A stretch of 64,000 nt of DNA from HGM04593 sp045661225 (GCA_045661225.1 JAZRFF010000012.1:1-64000), one strand, 5' to 3'. Shown: positions 34,681 through 43,729, counted from the stretch's first letter. Translations and numbers: made by a program. The notes: generated by a model from the letters alone, not told the origin.

Positions 34681-35217
34681 ATGGCAACAAAAATCAGACT
34701 TCAGAGAAGAGGCCGTAAGCACTACGCTTTCTACTCTATCGTGATTGCAGATTCGAGAGCTCCACGTGATGGAAAGTTCACCGAGAAAATCGGAACCTAC
34801 AACCCTAACACAAACCCTGCTTCGGTAGAGTTGAATTTCGAAAGAGCTTTGTGGTGGGTTAACAACGGTGCTACTCCTACTGACACTGTACGCAGCATTC
34901 TTTCACGCGAAGGTGTTTATATGATGAAGCACCTCCAGGGCGGCGTAAAGAAGGGCGCATTCGACGAGGCTGCAGCTCAGGCTAAATTCGAGGCTTGGAA
35001 GACAGCAAAGGCTAATGCACTCAACGGTATTAAGAGCGCCGAGGAGCAGGCTAAGCGTGACAACAAGAAGGCACGTTTGGAGGCAGAAAAAGAGGTTAAC
35101 GCAGCTATTGCAAAGAAGGTAGCAGACAAGAAGGCTGCCGAGGCTCTTGCAAAGGCTGAGGCAGAGGCTGCAGCCGCTGCTGAAGCAGCTGAGGTAGAGG
35201 CTCCCGCTGAGGCTTAA
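34681..35217 (+). CDS. rpsP: 30S ribosomal protein S16 with long C-terminal extension
   Basis: Residues 1-85 are the S16 core (IRLQRRGRKHYAFYSIV, ADSRAPRDGKFTEKIGTYNP). The remaining 90 or so residues form a charged Ala/Lys/Glu-rich helical extension ending in AEAAAAAEAAEVEAPAEA, roughly doubling the usual S16 length of 80-90. Such extensions are known in Bacteroidota. The gene is single here; the common bacterial rpsP-rimM-trmD-rplS cluster is not conserved. A strong terminator follows. Confidence 0.97.
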   Translation: MATKIRLQRRGRKHYAFYSIVIADSRAPRDGKFTEKIGTYNPNTNPASVELNFERALWWVNNGATPTDTVRSILSREGVYMMKHLQGGVKKGAFDEAAAQAKFEAWKTAKANALNGIKSAEEQAKRDNKKARLEAEKEVNAAIAKKVADKKAAEALAKAEAEAAAAAEAAEVEAPAEA

Positions 35218-35245
35218 TTACCTTTTTGCAGTAATTGCTCGGAAT

Positions 35246-35276
35246 AAGGCCGGTAACTCTGTTACCGGCCTTTATT
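35246..35276 (+). terminator. Intrinsic terminator after rpsP
   Basis: AAGGCCGGTAAC (35246-35257) pairs with GTTACCGGCCTT (35261-35272) around TCT, followed by TATTT. Confidence 0.9.
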
Positions 35277-35409
35277 TGTGTACGAGTAAAAAAGAAGGCC
35301 TGTAAATAGTTGTTTATTTCAAAGTTCTTTTACTCTTTGCGTTTAAATGTTTTTTCTTTTCAATTTATTACACAATACCGTTAATTCTGTTTTTTTAGCG
35401 CAGACAGGC

Positions 35410-35440
35410 TTTGCGGGTAAGCATAATTGAATTACTTTTG
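35410..35440 (+). promoter_or_regulatory. Promoter of the S41-like lipoprotein gene
   Basis: TTTG (35410-35413), a 19-bp spacer and TACTTTTG (35433-35440) form one of the best promoter matches in the window, 23 bp before the ATG at 35464. Confidence 0.75.
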
Positions 35441-35463
35441 CGAAAGTAACATCTTTTATAATA

Positions 35464-36690
35464 ATGAAAAAGATTCTTTATACCATAATATCGTTTCTGC
35501 TCACAACTGCTACCCTGTCGTCGTGCGGCGAGGATAGGAGTTACGAATTTTACGAGCAGACTGAGGAAAATCAATGGATATTGTCGAAAATGAAGGAGGT
35601 CTATCTATGGAACGACCGCATAAAGTCACCCGACCGCACTTCGTTTTTTGGGAATACAAAGAAATTCTTTACCTCACTGCTTGTCAGTGGGGATAATACC
35701 TCTTATTTTACCGACTCTATAGAGGAAACCTCATACGGGCTTCGGTTCAAGATAATGCGTGACCCGTTGGGTGTTAGATTTAATAATTATTATGCTTTGC
35801 TGCTTAGTGTTGCACCCGGGTCTCCTGCCGCAACTGCGGGATTAGAGCGCGGAATGTGGATTGCCTCGGTTGATGGCACAAATATAACGGCTTCGAGTGG
35901 CGCGCTGTTGCAATCAGGAACGGCCAAGCAGCTTGGCTTAGCAAGAATAGACTACAACGATGATACCGAAGAATACTCTTGGGTTGATGATGGTAATGTG
36001 AATATAAACGCTTCGGCTGCAGTTCGGGAGAGTGGGATTTTGCTCGATTCAATATATGACGTGCGTTCGCAAAAGTTGGGTTATATTGTTTGCGAGAATC
36101 TTGCCGGTGAGACACTATGTGATGAATTTCAGGCAACGCTGTCGGAATTTATTTCGGCCGATGTAGACTTTGTTGCGTTAGACTTGCGTTATTGCGACAA
36201 GGGTTCTGTCGAGAATGTCACCGCAGTGGCAAGCGCTCTTGTTCCTGCGACACTTGTCGGAACGCCATTTGCTGTGATAAAAGGAGGCGGTGAGAGTGAT
36301 GATGTTATATACAACTACTCAATGCCAGGTATAAATCTCGGTGAAAAGCATCTGTACATTATCACAAATGACGATACAAAAGGTGTCCCGGAACTCCTGG
36401 CGGCTTCTTTAAAAGATTCGCGTGAAAATGTATTTGTAATTGGTACAAAAACAGCCGGAGCAACAGTGCTTACTGAGACATACCTTTCACCTTACGGTTT
36501 CTCAATAAGTCCGGCAACAGCGTACATCTGTGGCGCAGAGGGTGAACACTTGCCCGAAGATGGCGTTGCCCCCGACTACCCCATCGATGAACTTGAGGAG
36601 ATACAATATGTATACCCTCTTGGCGATGAACGGGAGTATATTATGCGCAATATTCAATACATTATAATAAACGGTACAATGCCACAATAG
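35464..36690 (+). CDS. S41-family (C-terminal protease-like) lipoprotein lacking the catalytic residues
   Basis: This 408-residue protein has a lipoprotein signal with lipobox LSSC (Cys near 21). The N-terminal region with KMKEVYLWND, a PDZ-like domain (VAPGSPAATAGLERGMWI, about 114-135) and the S41 core (VALDLRY, IGTKTAGATV) follow family order. Where active members have a Ser-rich ASASE motif, residues 306-310 read KGVPE, and the usual GK-containing motif reads AGATV, so both the nucleophile Ser and the general-base Lys appear missing. It is probably an inactive, binding-only member at the envelope. It is monocistronic. Confidence 0.8.
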   Translation: MKKILYTIISFLLTTATLSSCGEDRSYEFYEQTEENQWILSKMKEVYLWNDRIKSPDRTSFFGNTKKFFTSLLVSGDNTSYFTDSIEETSYGLRFKIMRDPLGVRFNNYYALLLSVAPGSPAATAGLERGMWIASVDGTNITASSGALLQSGTAKQLGLARIDYNDDTEEYSWVDDGNVNINASAAVRESGILLDSIYDVRSQKLGYIVCENLAGETLCDEFQATLSEFISADVDFVALDLRYCDKGSVENVTAVASALVPATLVGTPFAVIKGGGESDDVIYNYSMPGINLGEKHLYIITNDDTKGVPELLAASLKDSRENVFVIGTKTAGATVLTETYLSPYGFSISPATAYICGAEGEHLPEDGVAPDYPIDELEEIQYVYPLGDEREYIMRNIQYIIINGTMPQ

Positions 36691-36707
36691 GATTATATAA
36701 AAACATT

Positions 36708-36752
36708 AAAGAGTCCGAATGCTCCACAAGCTGGTGTTCGGACTCTTTTTTT
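36708..36752 (+). terminator. Intrinsic terminator after the S41-like gene
   Basis: AAAGAGTCCGAA (36708-36719) pairs with TTCGGACTCTTT (36737-36748), followed by a T-run. Confidence 0.9.
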
Positions 36753-36861
36753 TGTATCATTTACACGGGCTGTGTGTGCCCAATAAGAAAAAATAAAAAA
36801 TAACAAACATACAGCACTGCTGCGGTGTTATTTCATTAAATAACCCAAAAAACAAACAACA

Positions 36862-37341
36862 ATGAAAAAGATTCTTTTATTTACAGTAACAGCTACAGTG
36901 CTGTTTTTTATCTCGTGCAACTCCTGTGGTGGTAATAATGCTCCTGTGGGTGTAATTATTGAGAACGATAGTATCTTTATGGTCAACGATTCTACAGTAG
37001 GTGACGTGCAGACATTTATATTTGAGGGTACATCGCCGATGAACGGTAACGCTGTTGCCGACGTAGTACTTGCCATCAGCACAGTAAGTCTTAACGATGA
37101 CGGTACTTACACCATTACCACCGATTATATTGACGAGGGGCTTGCAACGCAGAATGACAACGGAGAAGCTATGATTATCAGTGGCAACGACAGCACAATG
37201 ACGGTTATTCAACTTCTGTCGGCAAACAATTACCCGACTATAAGTTTTGCGATGCAACAGGATAGTTCGCTGGTAAAAGTTGATGCTGACGGAAAGAGTG
37301 CAAGTCACGACTCAGCGCATAAACTGAATCTGAAGAAGTAG
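36862..37341 (+). CDS. NlpE-like lipoprotein
   Basis: This 159-residue protein has a lipoprotein signal (FFISC, Cys near 19). The mature part has an FEGTSPMNGNAVADVVLAIS segment followed by LNDDGTYTITTDYID, which resembles the N-terminal NlpE domain (copper/envelope-stress lipoproteins). The characteristic CxxC of E. coli NlpE is not seen in the domain. It is the first of three closely spaced envelope genes; the next starts 23 nt after it. Confidence 0.6.
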   Translation: MKKILLFTVTATVLFFISCNSCGGNNAPVGVIIENDSIFMVNDSTVGDVQTFIFEGTSPMNGNAVADVVLAISTVSLNDDGTYTITTDYIDEGLATQNDNGEAMIISGNDSTMTVIQLLSANNYPTISFAMQQDSSLVKVDADGKSASHDSAHKLNLKK

Positions 37342-37364
37342 TATAACCCTTAATCCAATAAATT

Positions 37365-37997
37365 ATGAAAAAACTATCTATTTTCATTCTCGCTGTTACA
37401 GGAGGATTACTATTTGCATCGTGCCAGAAGGACCCTGACACCGACAAACTCGACAATAATTATATTGTCTATACCAACTACGACAGCAATACCGATTTCT
37501 CGCAAATTGAGAGTTTCTATGTAATAGACAGTATTCTTATCATCAATAATAATACCAACAATGATAAACCTGCCTATTGGAAGAATAATAATTCTCAACA
37601 GATAATAAACGCTTACAATGATGGTTTCGAGGCAAACGGTTACATACGTGCAGCAACCTCTCAGGAAGCTGATGTTATTTTGCAGTTGAGTTATGTGAAC
37701 ACAACCTATTATTTTACTGCATTTGGTACGGGACCTTGGTGGAACTCTTACCCGTGGTACTGGAACTGGGGCGGTTGGGGCTGGTACTACCCCTACTCGT
37801 TCAATTACAGTTACACTACCGGGTCTATTATTGCAGAACTTGTAGACACCAACGCTCCTACTCCGCAGAATGACAAGCTTACTGTTATATGGAATTCTTA
37901 CATCTGTGGCCTGCTTGATGGCAATAATCTGAGTCTTACGCGTACAATGGCTGCTATAAGACAGGCCTTTACACAGTCGCCTTACCTGAAAAAATAG
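37365..37997 (+). CDS. DUF4136 lipoprotein with an aromatic-rich segment
   Basis: This 210-residue protein has a lipobox (LFASC, Cys near 21) and the DUF4136 pattern: TDFSQIESFYVID early, then a helix around IINAYNDGFEANGY and ADVILQLSYV. Residues about 122-149 are extremely rich in Trp, Tyr and Gly (PWWNSYPWYWNWGGWGWYY), a known feature of some Bacteroidales members. The C-terminal helix resembles those that pack against the core. Function is unknown. It lies between the NlpE-like and beta-barrel genes. Confidence 0.8.
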   Translation: MKKLSIFILAVTGGLLFASCQKDPDTDKLDNNYIVYTNYDSNTDFSQIESFYVIDSILIINNNTNNDKPAYWKNNNSQQIINAYNDGFEANGYIRAATSQEADVILQLSYVNTTYYFTAFGTGPWWNSYPWYWNWGGWGWYYPYSFNYSYTTGSIIAELVDTNAPTPQNDKLTVIWNSYICGLLDGNNLSLTRTMAAIRQAFTQSPYLKK

Positions 37998-38023
37998 TCA
38001 CACAACTTTAAAAATTGAGAATT

Positions 38024-38644
38024 ATGAAAAGAATAGGTAAAATATTTTGTGTTGTGCTTTTTATCTGTGCTGCAGCTATGCCCACCAAGAGTAAGGCGCA
38101 GATATCGCTCGATAGTTATTTTAATATAGACTGGCAGTTTAACATTCCTCTGGGCAACAACTTCTCGAATATTGCGAGCGGTTGGGGAATGAACTTCGAA
38201 GGTGGATACTATGTCACGCAGTACATTGCCGTGGGTGGTTTCCTTAACTTTCACACGAATAATGAGTATTTTTCGCGCAGGACGCTTGAACTTAGTAAGA
38301 CTTTGTCGGTAAATACAGACCAGCAACACCAGATGTTCGCATTGCCATTCGGTGCTCTTATACGTTACCGCATTGTCGAGGCTGATTTTCAGCCCTATGT
38401 GTCGATGAAGCTGGGTGCTTGTTATTCGGAGTTCAATAATTACTACTATATCTTTATGAGCGGACAGAATCGTTGGGGATTCTATATGTCGCCCGAGGTG
38501 GGTTTTAATTGGTATCCTTGGCCCAACAGTATAGGTTTTCACTTTGCATTATATTATAGCTTCGCTACCAATAAATGCGATATTATGACCTATAAACAGG
38601 ATATTATGAACTCTCTGGGATTTAGATTAGGTATTGCATTCTAA
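38024..38644 (+). CDS. Outer-membrane beta-barrel protein
   Basis: This protein of 206 residues has a signal peptide (about 1-24, ending SKAQ) and a mature part of alternating aromatic/hydrophobic strands (GWGMNFEGGYYVTQYIAVGG, YRIVEADFQPYVSMKLG), ending RLGIAF, as in small OmpA-like or OmpW-like barrels. The frame can be read from a TTG at 38015, but ATG 38024 (MKRIGK) is preferred. It is the third gene of the envelope cluster, 26 nt after the DUF4136 gene. Confidence 0.8.
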   Translation: MKRIGKIFCVVLFICAAAMPTKSKAQISLDSYFNIDWQFNIPLGNNFSNIASGWGMNFEGGYYVTQYIAVGGFLNFHTNNEYFSRRTLELSKTLSVNTDQQHQMFALPFGALIRYRIVEADFQPYVSMKLGACYSEFNNYYYIFMSGQNRWGFYMSPEVGFNWYPWPNSIGFHFALYYSFATNKCDIMTYKQDIMNSLGFRLGIAF

Positions 38645-38647
38645 AAA

Positions 38648-38773
38648 AAGAGTGGCTGAAAATGTGAATTTTATTCTTGCCATTATCCTGAAAAAATCTT
38701 TATTTACGCTTGGTAAACAGTGATTTTTTCAGGATTTCCGGCGGTTTAACCTTCATCATTTTCGGCCACTCTT
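38648..38773. repeat. Nested palindromic element between convergent genes
   Basis: Outer arms 38648-38664 and 38757-38773 pair over 17 positions with one G-U. Inside, 38685-38698 and 38722-38735 pair perfectly over 14 bp, and within that TTTAC/GTAAA (38703-38707 with 38713-38717) forms a small hairpin. The A-run before 38648 could make the outer stem a minus-strand terminator, but two large nested stems exceed what a terminator needs. It may be a repeated palindromic or MITE-like element, or a structured RNA. Confidence 0.6.
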
Positions 38774-38824
38774 GCCTTGGTGGTTTATTGTTTTTTTTAC
38801 ATTTCAATAAACCTTTAAGATTGC

Positions 38825-41638
38825 TTATTCTGCGGGTGTCATACTAACCTCAATGAAGTTACCTTGCTCGATGATATATTGGGCAAGATTGCTTATATCC
38901 TCGCTTGTAATGCTCTTTACCAGTTCTGAGTATCCGCTATAGTTATCTTCTCCTTCAAAATAATAACTATATAGCCAGTTTAACCACGCGCCATTCTTCT
39001 TTTGGCTCTCTTCGAACGATTTTAGCATATAGCTGCGTACCTTCTCTATAATTTCGGATTTTACTCCGTTAGCTGCGATTTTCTCGAATTCGCGTGTTAT
39101 GATTGAAGCAAGCTCCTCGCGACGTTCGGGTGCCATATTGAACTGAATCATCAAAGAGTATTTTCCCTCGGGCTGTTTGGTTACTTTACCGGAAACGCCT
39201 ACACCGTATGTACCACCCTCTTTCTCACGAACCTCTTCGGTATAAACGATATTGAGAATCTGGTTTAGGAAACTCATTGCAAGCACATTCTTTTGTGTCG
39301 GGTCAATGTCTCCGGTGTAAATAATTGCTTCTGTGCCTGTTGGGGTTTCCATTTTTCTCTTGAAGTTGTTGCGGTATACACCTGTACGGGTCTCAACTGT
39401 GGTCTTTTCAATTTTCTCCACTCGGCCGTTGCAGGGTAATGCGCCAATGTAACGTTCTACGAATGGTTTTATGGTTTCAAGGTCGACATTGCCAATAATG
39501 AAGAATTGATAACCTGTTGCGTCGCTTGTACGCTCACGATAAATTTCAAGAACTCTTTCGTAGTCAATCTTGTCAACATCGGCAGCTTCGAATGGTTTTA
39601 CACGTGGGTGGTTGCCATACATTGCTACAATCATCGTGTCGCTGAGCGCTGTGTTGGGGTTCAGACCACGGTCCTTGAGATTGTTGCGCATACGTGTGGT
39701 GAGTGACTCAAAAGCTTTTTCGTCCTTGCGTGGAGATGTGTACTTGAGGTACATTAACTGGAACATCTCTTCGGTGTCCTTTGTCGAGCAACTGCCGTTA
39801 ACAATGTCGTATAGCGGACCGCTGCCTACGCTTGCCGAGGCTGTGCTGCCCGACATTTTTTTGCTCAACTGTGTGGCATCGAATGCTCCGTAACCGCCGA
39901 TTCCCGGCAACGAAGATAGCATTGAGATATTCTCGCGCTCGCTGTCGGGGTAACGGTTGGTTCCGCCTATTTTGTAGCCGGCAACGGTAATTCTGTCGGC
40001 CTGGAAGTCTGTAGGCTTAATGATTACTTTTATGCCGTTAGAGAGTGTCCATACGGTTGAACCCCATTTACCCTCTTCGGTGCGGACAACCTTACCGCCT
40101 TCGGGGATTGATGTGAGAAGAGGTGCATCGACCTCGTTGTCCTGATAAGGCGCAATTGTTTTTGTATTGCTTACCATATTAAGCAGTTGTTCAATATCGG
40201 CCTTGCCGGGGTATGTCATACCTTCACGTTCGGGTGCGAAGATTGTGACAATGCGGTTGTCCTCGCGGTGCAACTGTGGTATAATACTGTTGATATCTTC
40301 AAGAGTTATTGAATTGACCATTGCGACGTTGAACTTGTAGTCCTCCTCGGGTGCCATCATATCGCTGTTATTGAGGAAGTGGTTAATACAGTTCTGAACG
40401 TAGTAGTTGTTGGTGCGTTTGTTACGTTCGGCGTACCAGTTTTCCATTCCTGCGAGCAATGACTCTTTGGCGCGTTTAAGTTCCGTCTCTGTAAAACCGA
40501 AACGACGGGCACGTTCTACCTCGGTAAGTGCCAAAGGCAGAGCTTCGTATATCTGTTCGGGCTTACACTGTACGGCTACTGTAAAGGCTGCCTTTGTCTG
40601 TGTTACTCCAAAGCCACTGAAGCCTACACCGGCCGATTGATAAGGCGGGTTGTCCTTGCGCATAATCTCGGAGAAACGACCATTGAGTAAGCTCATTGCA
40701 ATGGCACGTTTAGTGTTGTCGCGCAGGTGTCTGGCTGTGTTGTTTTTCTCGCGCGGAGTAACATCGTGCTTGTACATCAGTCTGAATACATAATCGGATT
40801 GCTCTTTGTCAATCTGCTGCGAGAAAATCATCTCTTTGTTGTCCTCGACAGGGTAATAGATGCGTTCCGCGGGGTTTTTGGCGGCTTTTATGTCGCCGAA
40901 AATCTTTTTTACCTTCTTCTCAATTTCATCGACATTGATATCTCCTACAATTACAATACCTTGAAGGTCGGGACGATACCACTTCTCGTAGTATTCGCGC
41001 AGAGCCTCGTGTGGAAAGTTATCAACAACGTCCATTGTACCTATAGGGAGACGTTTACCGTAGCGGCTGCCGGGGAAAATGTCGGCGAGCATACGCTCCT
41101 GCATACGCATCATAGCGGTGTTGCGTCCTCTCCACTCCTCGTGTATGACGCCGCGCTCCTTTTCAATCTCTTCACCTTCAAGCAGAAGCCCGTCGGCCCA
41201 GTCGCGTAGTATCCAGAGACAAGAGTCTATTGCGCCTTTTGTCTTTACCGGTACATTGTCTATGTTGTACACTGTTTCATCGATTGATGTGTAGGCGTTA
41301 AGGTCGGCTCCGAATTTAACACCTATGCTCTCGAGGTAGTTTATAAGCGACTTTCCGGGAAAATGCTCTGTTCCGTTGAAGCACATATGCTCAAGGAAGT
41401 GAGCAAGGCCGCGCTGTTCTTCCTCTTCCTGAATAGAACCTACTTTCTGGGCAATGTAGAAGTTTACAAGGTTCTCGGGGTTATTGTTGTGGCGAATGTA
41501 GTAGGTCAGCCCGTTTTTGAGCTTTCCAATCCTGATTGATGGGTCGACCGGAAGTTCGCCAATGTTTTGCTGCGCGCTTGCCTGAATGCTCATAAATAAC
41601 ATCAGTAACAGCAGCAGTACTGTCTTTACTTTTTTCAT
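38825..41638 (-). CDS. M16-family zinc metallopeptidase (double-length)
   Basis: This protein of 937 residues starts at ATG 41638 (MKKVKTVLLLL), which supplies a proper signal peptide; the frame opens 25 codons earlier without support. The inverted zinc motif HFLEH is in GLAHFLEHMCFNG, with the third ligand expected in a downstream Glu. It is built from two M16 halves, the second probably inactive, as in pitrilysin-type enzymes. It is probably periplasmic, degrading peptides or protein fragments, and monocistronic. Confidence 0.93.
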   Translation of the reverse strand: MKKVKTVLLLLLMLFMSIQASAQQNIGELPVDPSIRIGKLKNGLTYYIRHNNNPENLVNFYIAQKVGSIQEEEEQRGLAHFLEHMCFNGTEHFPGKSLINYLESIGVKFGADLNAYTSIDETVYNIDNVPVKTKGAIDSCLWILRDWADGLLLEGEEIEKERGVIHEEWRGRNTAMMRMQERMLADIFPGSRYGKRLPIGTMDVVDNFPHEALREYYEKWYRPDLQGIVIVGDINVDEIEKKVKKIFGDIKAAKNPAERIYYPVEDNKEMIFSQQIDKEQSDYVFRLMYKHDVTPREKNNTARHLRDNTKRAIAMSLLNGRFSEIMRKDNPPYQSAGVGFSGFGVTQTKAAFTVAVQCKPEQIYEALPLALTEVERARRFGFTETELKRAKESLLAGMENWYAERNKRTNNYYVQNCINHFLNNSDMMAPEEDYKFNVAMVNSITLEDINSIIPQLHREDNRIVTIFAPEREGMTYPGKADIEQLLNMVSNTKTIAPYQDNEVDAPLLTSIPEGGKVVRTEEGKWGSTVWTLSNGIKVIIKPTDFQADRITVAGYKIGGTNRYPDSERENISMLSSLPGIGGYGAFDATQLSKKMSGSTASASVGSGPLYDIVNGSCSTKDTEEMFQLMYLKYTSPRKDEKAFESLTTRMRNNLKDRGLNPNTALSDTMIVAMYGNHPRVKPFEAADVDKIDYERVLEIYRERTSDATGYQFFIIGNVDLETIKPFVERYIGALPCNGRVEKIEKTTVETRTGVYRNNFKRKMETPTGTEAIIYTGDIDPTQKNVLAMSFLNQILNIVYTEEVREKEGGTYGVGVSGKVTKQPEGKYSLMIQFNMAPERREELASIITREFEKIAANGVKSEIIEKVRSYMLKSFEESQKKNGAWLNWLYSYYFEGEDNYSGYSELVKSITSEDISNLAQYIIEQGNFIEVSMTPAE

Positions 41639-41710
41639 AATATTAAATTGATTATAGATTTTATAAGCAGCTCTTTTGCTGATGGTGTCTGTATTTTTTA
41701 CAATTGACTG

Positions 41711-41739
41711 CAAAAATAGTGAAATTAAGGTAGTTTAAA
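41711..41739 (-). promoter_or_regulatory. Promoter of the M16 peptidase gene
   Basis: On the minus strand TTTA (41736-41739), a 17-bp spacer and TATTTTTG (41711-41718). It lies at the open-frame start at 41713, supporting the downstream ATG at 41638. Confidence 0.5.
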
Positions 41740-41795
41740 TATAAATAGCCTTAAATATTATACTTTTTTAGTATAATAAGCACAAACAGCAGGTG

Positions 41796-42509
41796 TCAGT
41801 CCCAGAATTTAAGCCTTTGCGTGAGAAGGCTGCAACTCATATAAGTAGCGAAAGGTGCGTTGTTGCCTGTCCCTGCGAGGTATTTCGACGTCTCTATAAA
41901 CTCGTTCATCTCTGCTGTAAGCTTTAAATGTCGGGGCGGGAATGTCGCTGCACATTTCCTGAACATTCCGGCTTGCCGGTAAAGGTCGAGGCGCAGGCAA
42001 AAAGATGTATCGGGGTGCTGGGTCAGGTAAAGAATAGCGTCGATAAACATTTTTGACTGGGCGTATGGTGCACAGTTTTCTTTTTGTTTGTGACGTCTGT
42101 AAAGGTCGTTGTACTGTTGTACATATTGGAGCAAGACAAGCCTTTTATAATCGGGGCCGATACTGTGCAAGAAATTCTTATCGCGGCACACCTTGCACAG
42201 CTCTTCAATGCTTAATCTGCTGTTGTCTTTCAATGTGCCATAGGATTCTTCGACTTTTTTCTCAACTTCAGCAATGTAGTACGCGCCGCAACGTTGGCAT
42301 TTTTGTACTATTGAAATTTCGGGGTATTTATCGCGTACCAGTTTCTCGTCGGACCATAATATAAAGTCACAGTTGCTCTCTTCGGGCATAAACACCGCCT
42401 TCGTCTTGTTGCAATGAGGGCATCTGAATACGTAGTAGGCTGCAACTTTGGGAGTCAATGCATAGTTTATGCGTATACGGCGATTCATAAAATTAAAGAA
42501 AGAGTCCAT
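41796..42509 (-). CDS. Zinc-ribbon protein of unknown function
   Basis: This 237-residue protein has two CxxC pairs, CPHC at 30-33 and CQRC at 71-74, that would form a zinc ribbon (resembling the CpXC type). A helical C-terminal region (LLQYVQQYNDLYRRHKQKE) and HPDTSFCLRLDLYRQAGMF follow. There is no signal peptide or membrane segment. I do not recognise the C-terminal domain; the segments suggest a helical repeat. It stands alone between two unrelated genes. Confidence 0.7.
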   Translation of the reverse strand: MDSFFNFMNRRIRINYALTPKVAAYYVFRCPHCNKTKAVFMPEESNCDFILWSDEKLVRDKYPEISIVQKCQRCGAYYIAEVEKKVEESYGTLKDNSRLSIEELCKVCRDKNFLHSIGPDYKRLVLLQYVQQYNDLYRRHKQKENCAPYAQSKMFIDAILYLTQHPDTSFCLRLDLYRQAGMFRKCAATFPPRHLKLTAEMNEFIETSKYLAGTGNNAPFATYMSCSLLTQRLKFWD

Positions 42510-42682
42510 AATTTATAATATTTTATTTAACAGGAGATTTCTAAATATAACACCCCAAAAGAGGTGATTGCAACATTTTTCACTCATTTAACAATTATAT
42601 TTTCTCTTTTTCGGTCAAGAAACAGCTTAATTCTGTCGCTACTCATCTTTTTTTTACTACATTCGCAAAGAAAAATATAATT

Positions 42683-43729
42683 ATGATAAGATTTGATTCC
42701 GATTACATAGAGGGTGCACACCCATCTATTCTTGAAGCTCTTATAAAAAGCAATTTTGAGCAACACGTGGGTTATGGCTGTGATATTTATTGCGAACGTG
42801 CACGTAACGTTATACGTGAGCATTGTAACGACAGTTCTTTAGGTGTTGAATTTCTTGTCGGGGGTACCCAGGCTAACGTAACGGTAATAGATGCTTTGTT
42901 GCGCAGTTATCAGGGGGTAATATCGGCCGACAGCGGGCATATAAATGTACACGAGACAGGTGCACCCGAAGCGACGGGCCACAAGGTTATAGCTCTTCCC
43001 TCGCCTGATGGTCGTCTTTCCCTTAACCGGATTGCTGATTTCTATCACAGTCACTGGAACGACCACTCGCACGAGCATACGGTGCAACCCGGAATGGTTT
43101 ATCTTTCTTGTCCGGCCGAAAATGGGCTGTTGTACAGCAAGGCTGAACTGACTGCAATTTCGGAATTCTGTCACACGCACTCGCTCTATCTTTTTGTCGA
43201 CGGTGCGCGTTTGGGTTATGGTCTACAGTCCGATGCTTGTGATTTTACCCTTGCCGACCTTGCACGCTTGTGCGACGTGTTCTACATTGGCGGAACAAAG
43301 GTCGGAGCACTCTTTGGCGAGGCTGTGGTTTTTAAAGACAAGGAGATGCACCGCAGTTTCCGTTACGCCATAAAACAACACGGCGGAATGCTTGCAAAAG
43401 GTCGCCTTCTGGGAATACAGTTTGAACAGTTGCTCAAAGGCGGCGATGATTGCCTGTACTTTAAACTTGCCCGACACGCCGACACGCTTGCTGCAAAGAT
43501 TCGCGACGCGTTTGCAGGCAAGAAAGTCCCTATGTGGATAGACTCCCCTACCAATATGCAGTTCCCCATTCTAACCAAGCAGCAACAGGAACTGCTCGCA
43601 GCTGATTTTGTCTTTGAGCATTGGGGTAAACACGATGATTGCAGCGACGTTGTTCGTTTCTGTACAAGTTGGGCAACAAGGCAAGAGTCTGTCGATGAAT
43701 TGTGTAAAGCTATTGAGGAAAGATTATAA
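42683..43729 (+). CDS. ltaE: Threonine aldolase-like PLP enzyme
   Basis: This 348-residue protein is a fold-type-I PLP enzyme of the beta-eliminating lyase/threonine aldolase family, splitting threonine to glycine and acetaldehyde. It has FDSDYIEGAHPSIL at the start, VGGTQANVTVIDALL, HVHETGA-like DSGHINVHETGAPE, and the PLP lysine in GGTKVGALFGE. A TACATTCG -7 element lies at 42658-42665. The stop is 2 nt before the next gene. Substrate specificity may differ from LtaE; the symbol is tentative. Confidence 0.8.
   Translation: MIRFDSDYIEGAHPSILEALIKSNFEQHVGYGCDIYCERARNVIREHCNDSSLGVEFLVGGTQANVTVIDALLRSYQGVISADSGHINVHETGAPEATGHKVIALPSPDGRLSLNRIADFYHSHWNDHSHEHTVQPGMVYLSCPAENGLLYSKAELTAISEFCHTHSLYLFVDGARLGYGLQSDACDFTLADLARLCDVFYIGGTKVGALFGEAVVFKDKEMHRSFRYAIKQHGGMLAKGRLLGIQFEQLLKGGDDCLYFKLARHADTLAAKIRDAFAGKKVPMWIDSPTNMQFPILTKQQQELLAADFVFEHWGKHDDCSDVVRFCTSWATRQESVDELCKAIEERL

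Noticed and set aside
41639..41713. 25-residue N-terminal extension of the M16 peptidase
   Set aside because: It precedes the real signal peptide and overlaps a promoter.
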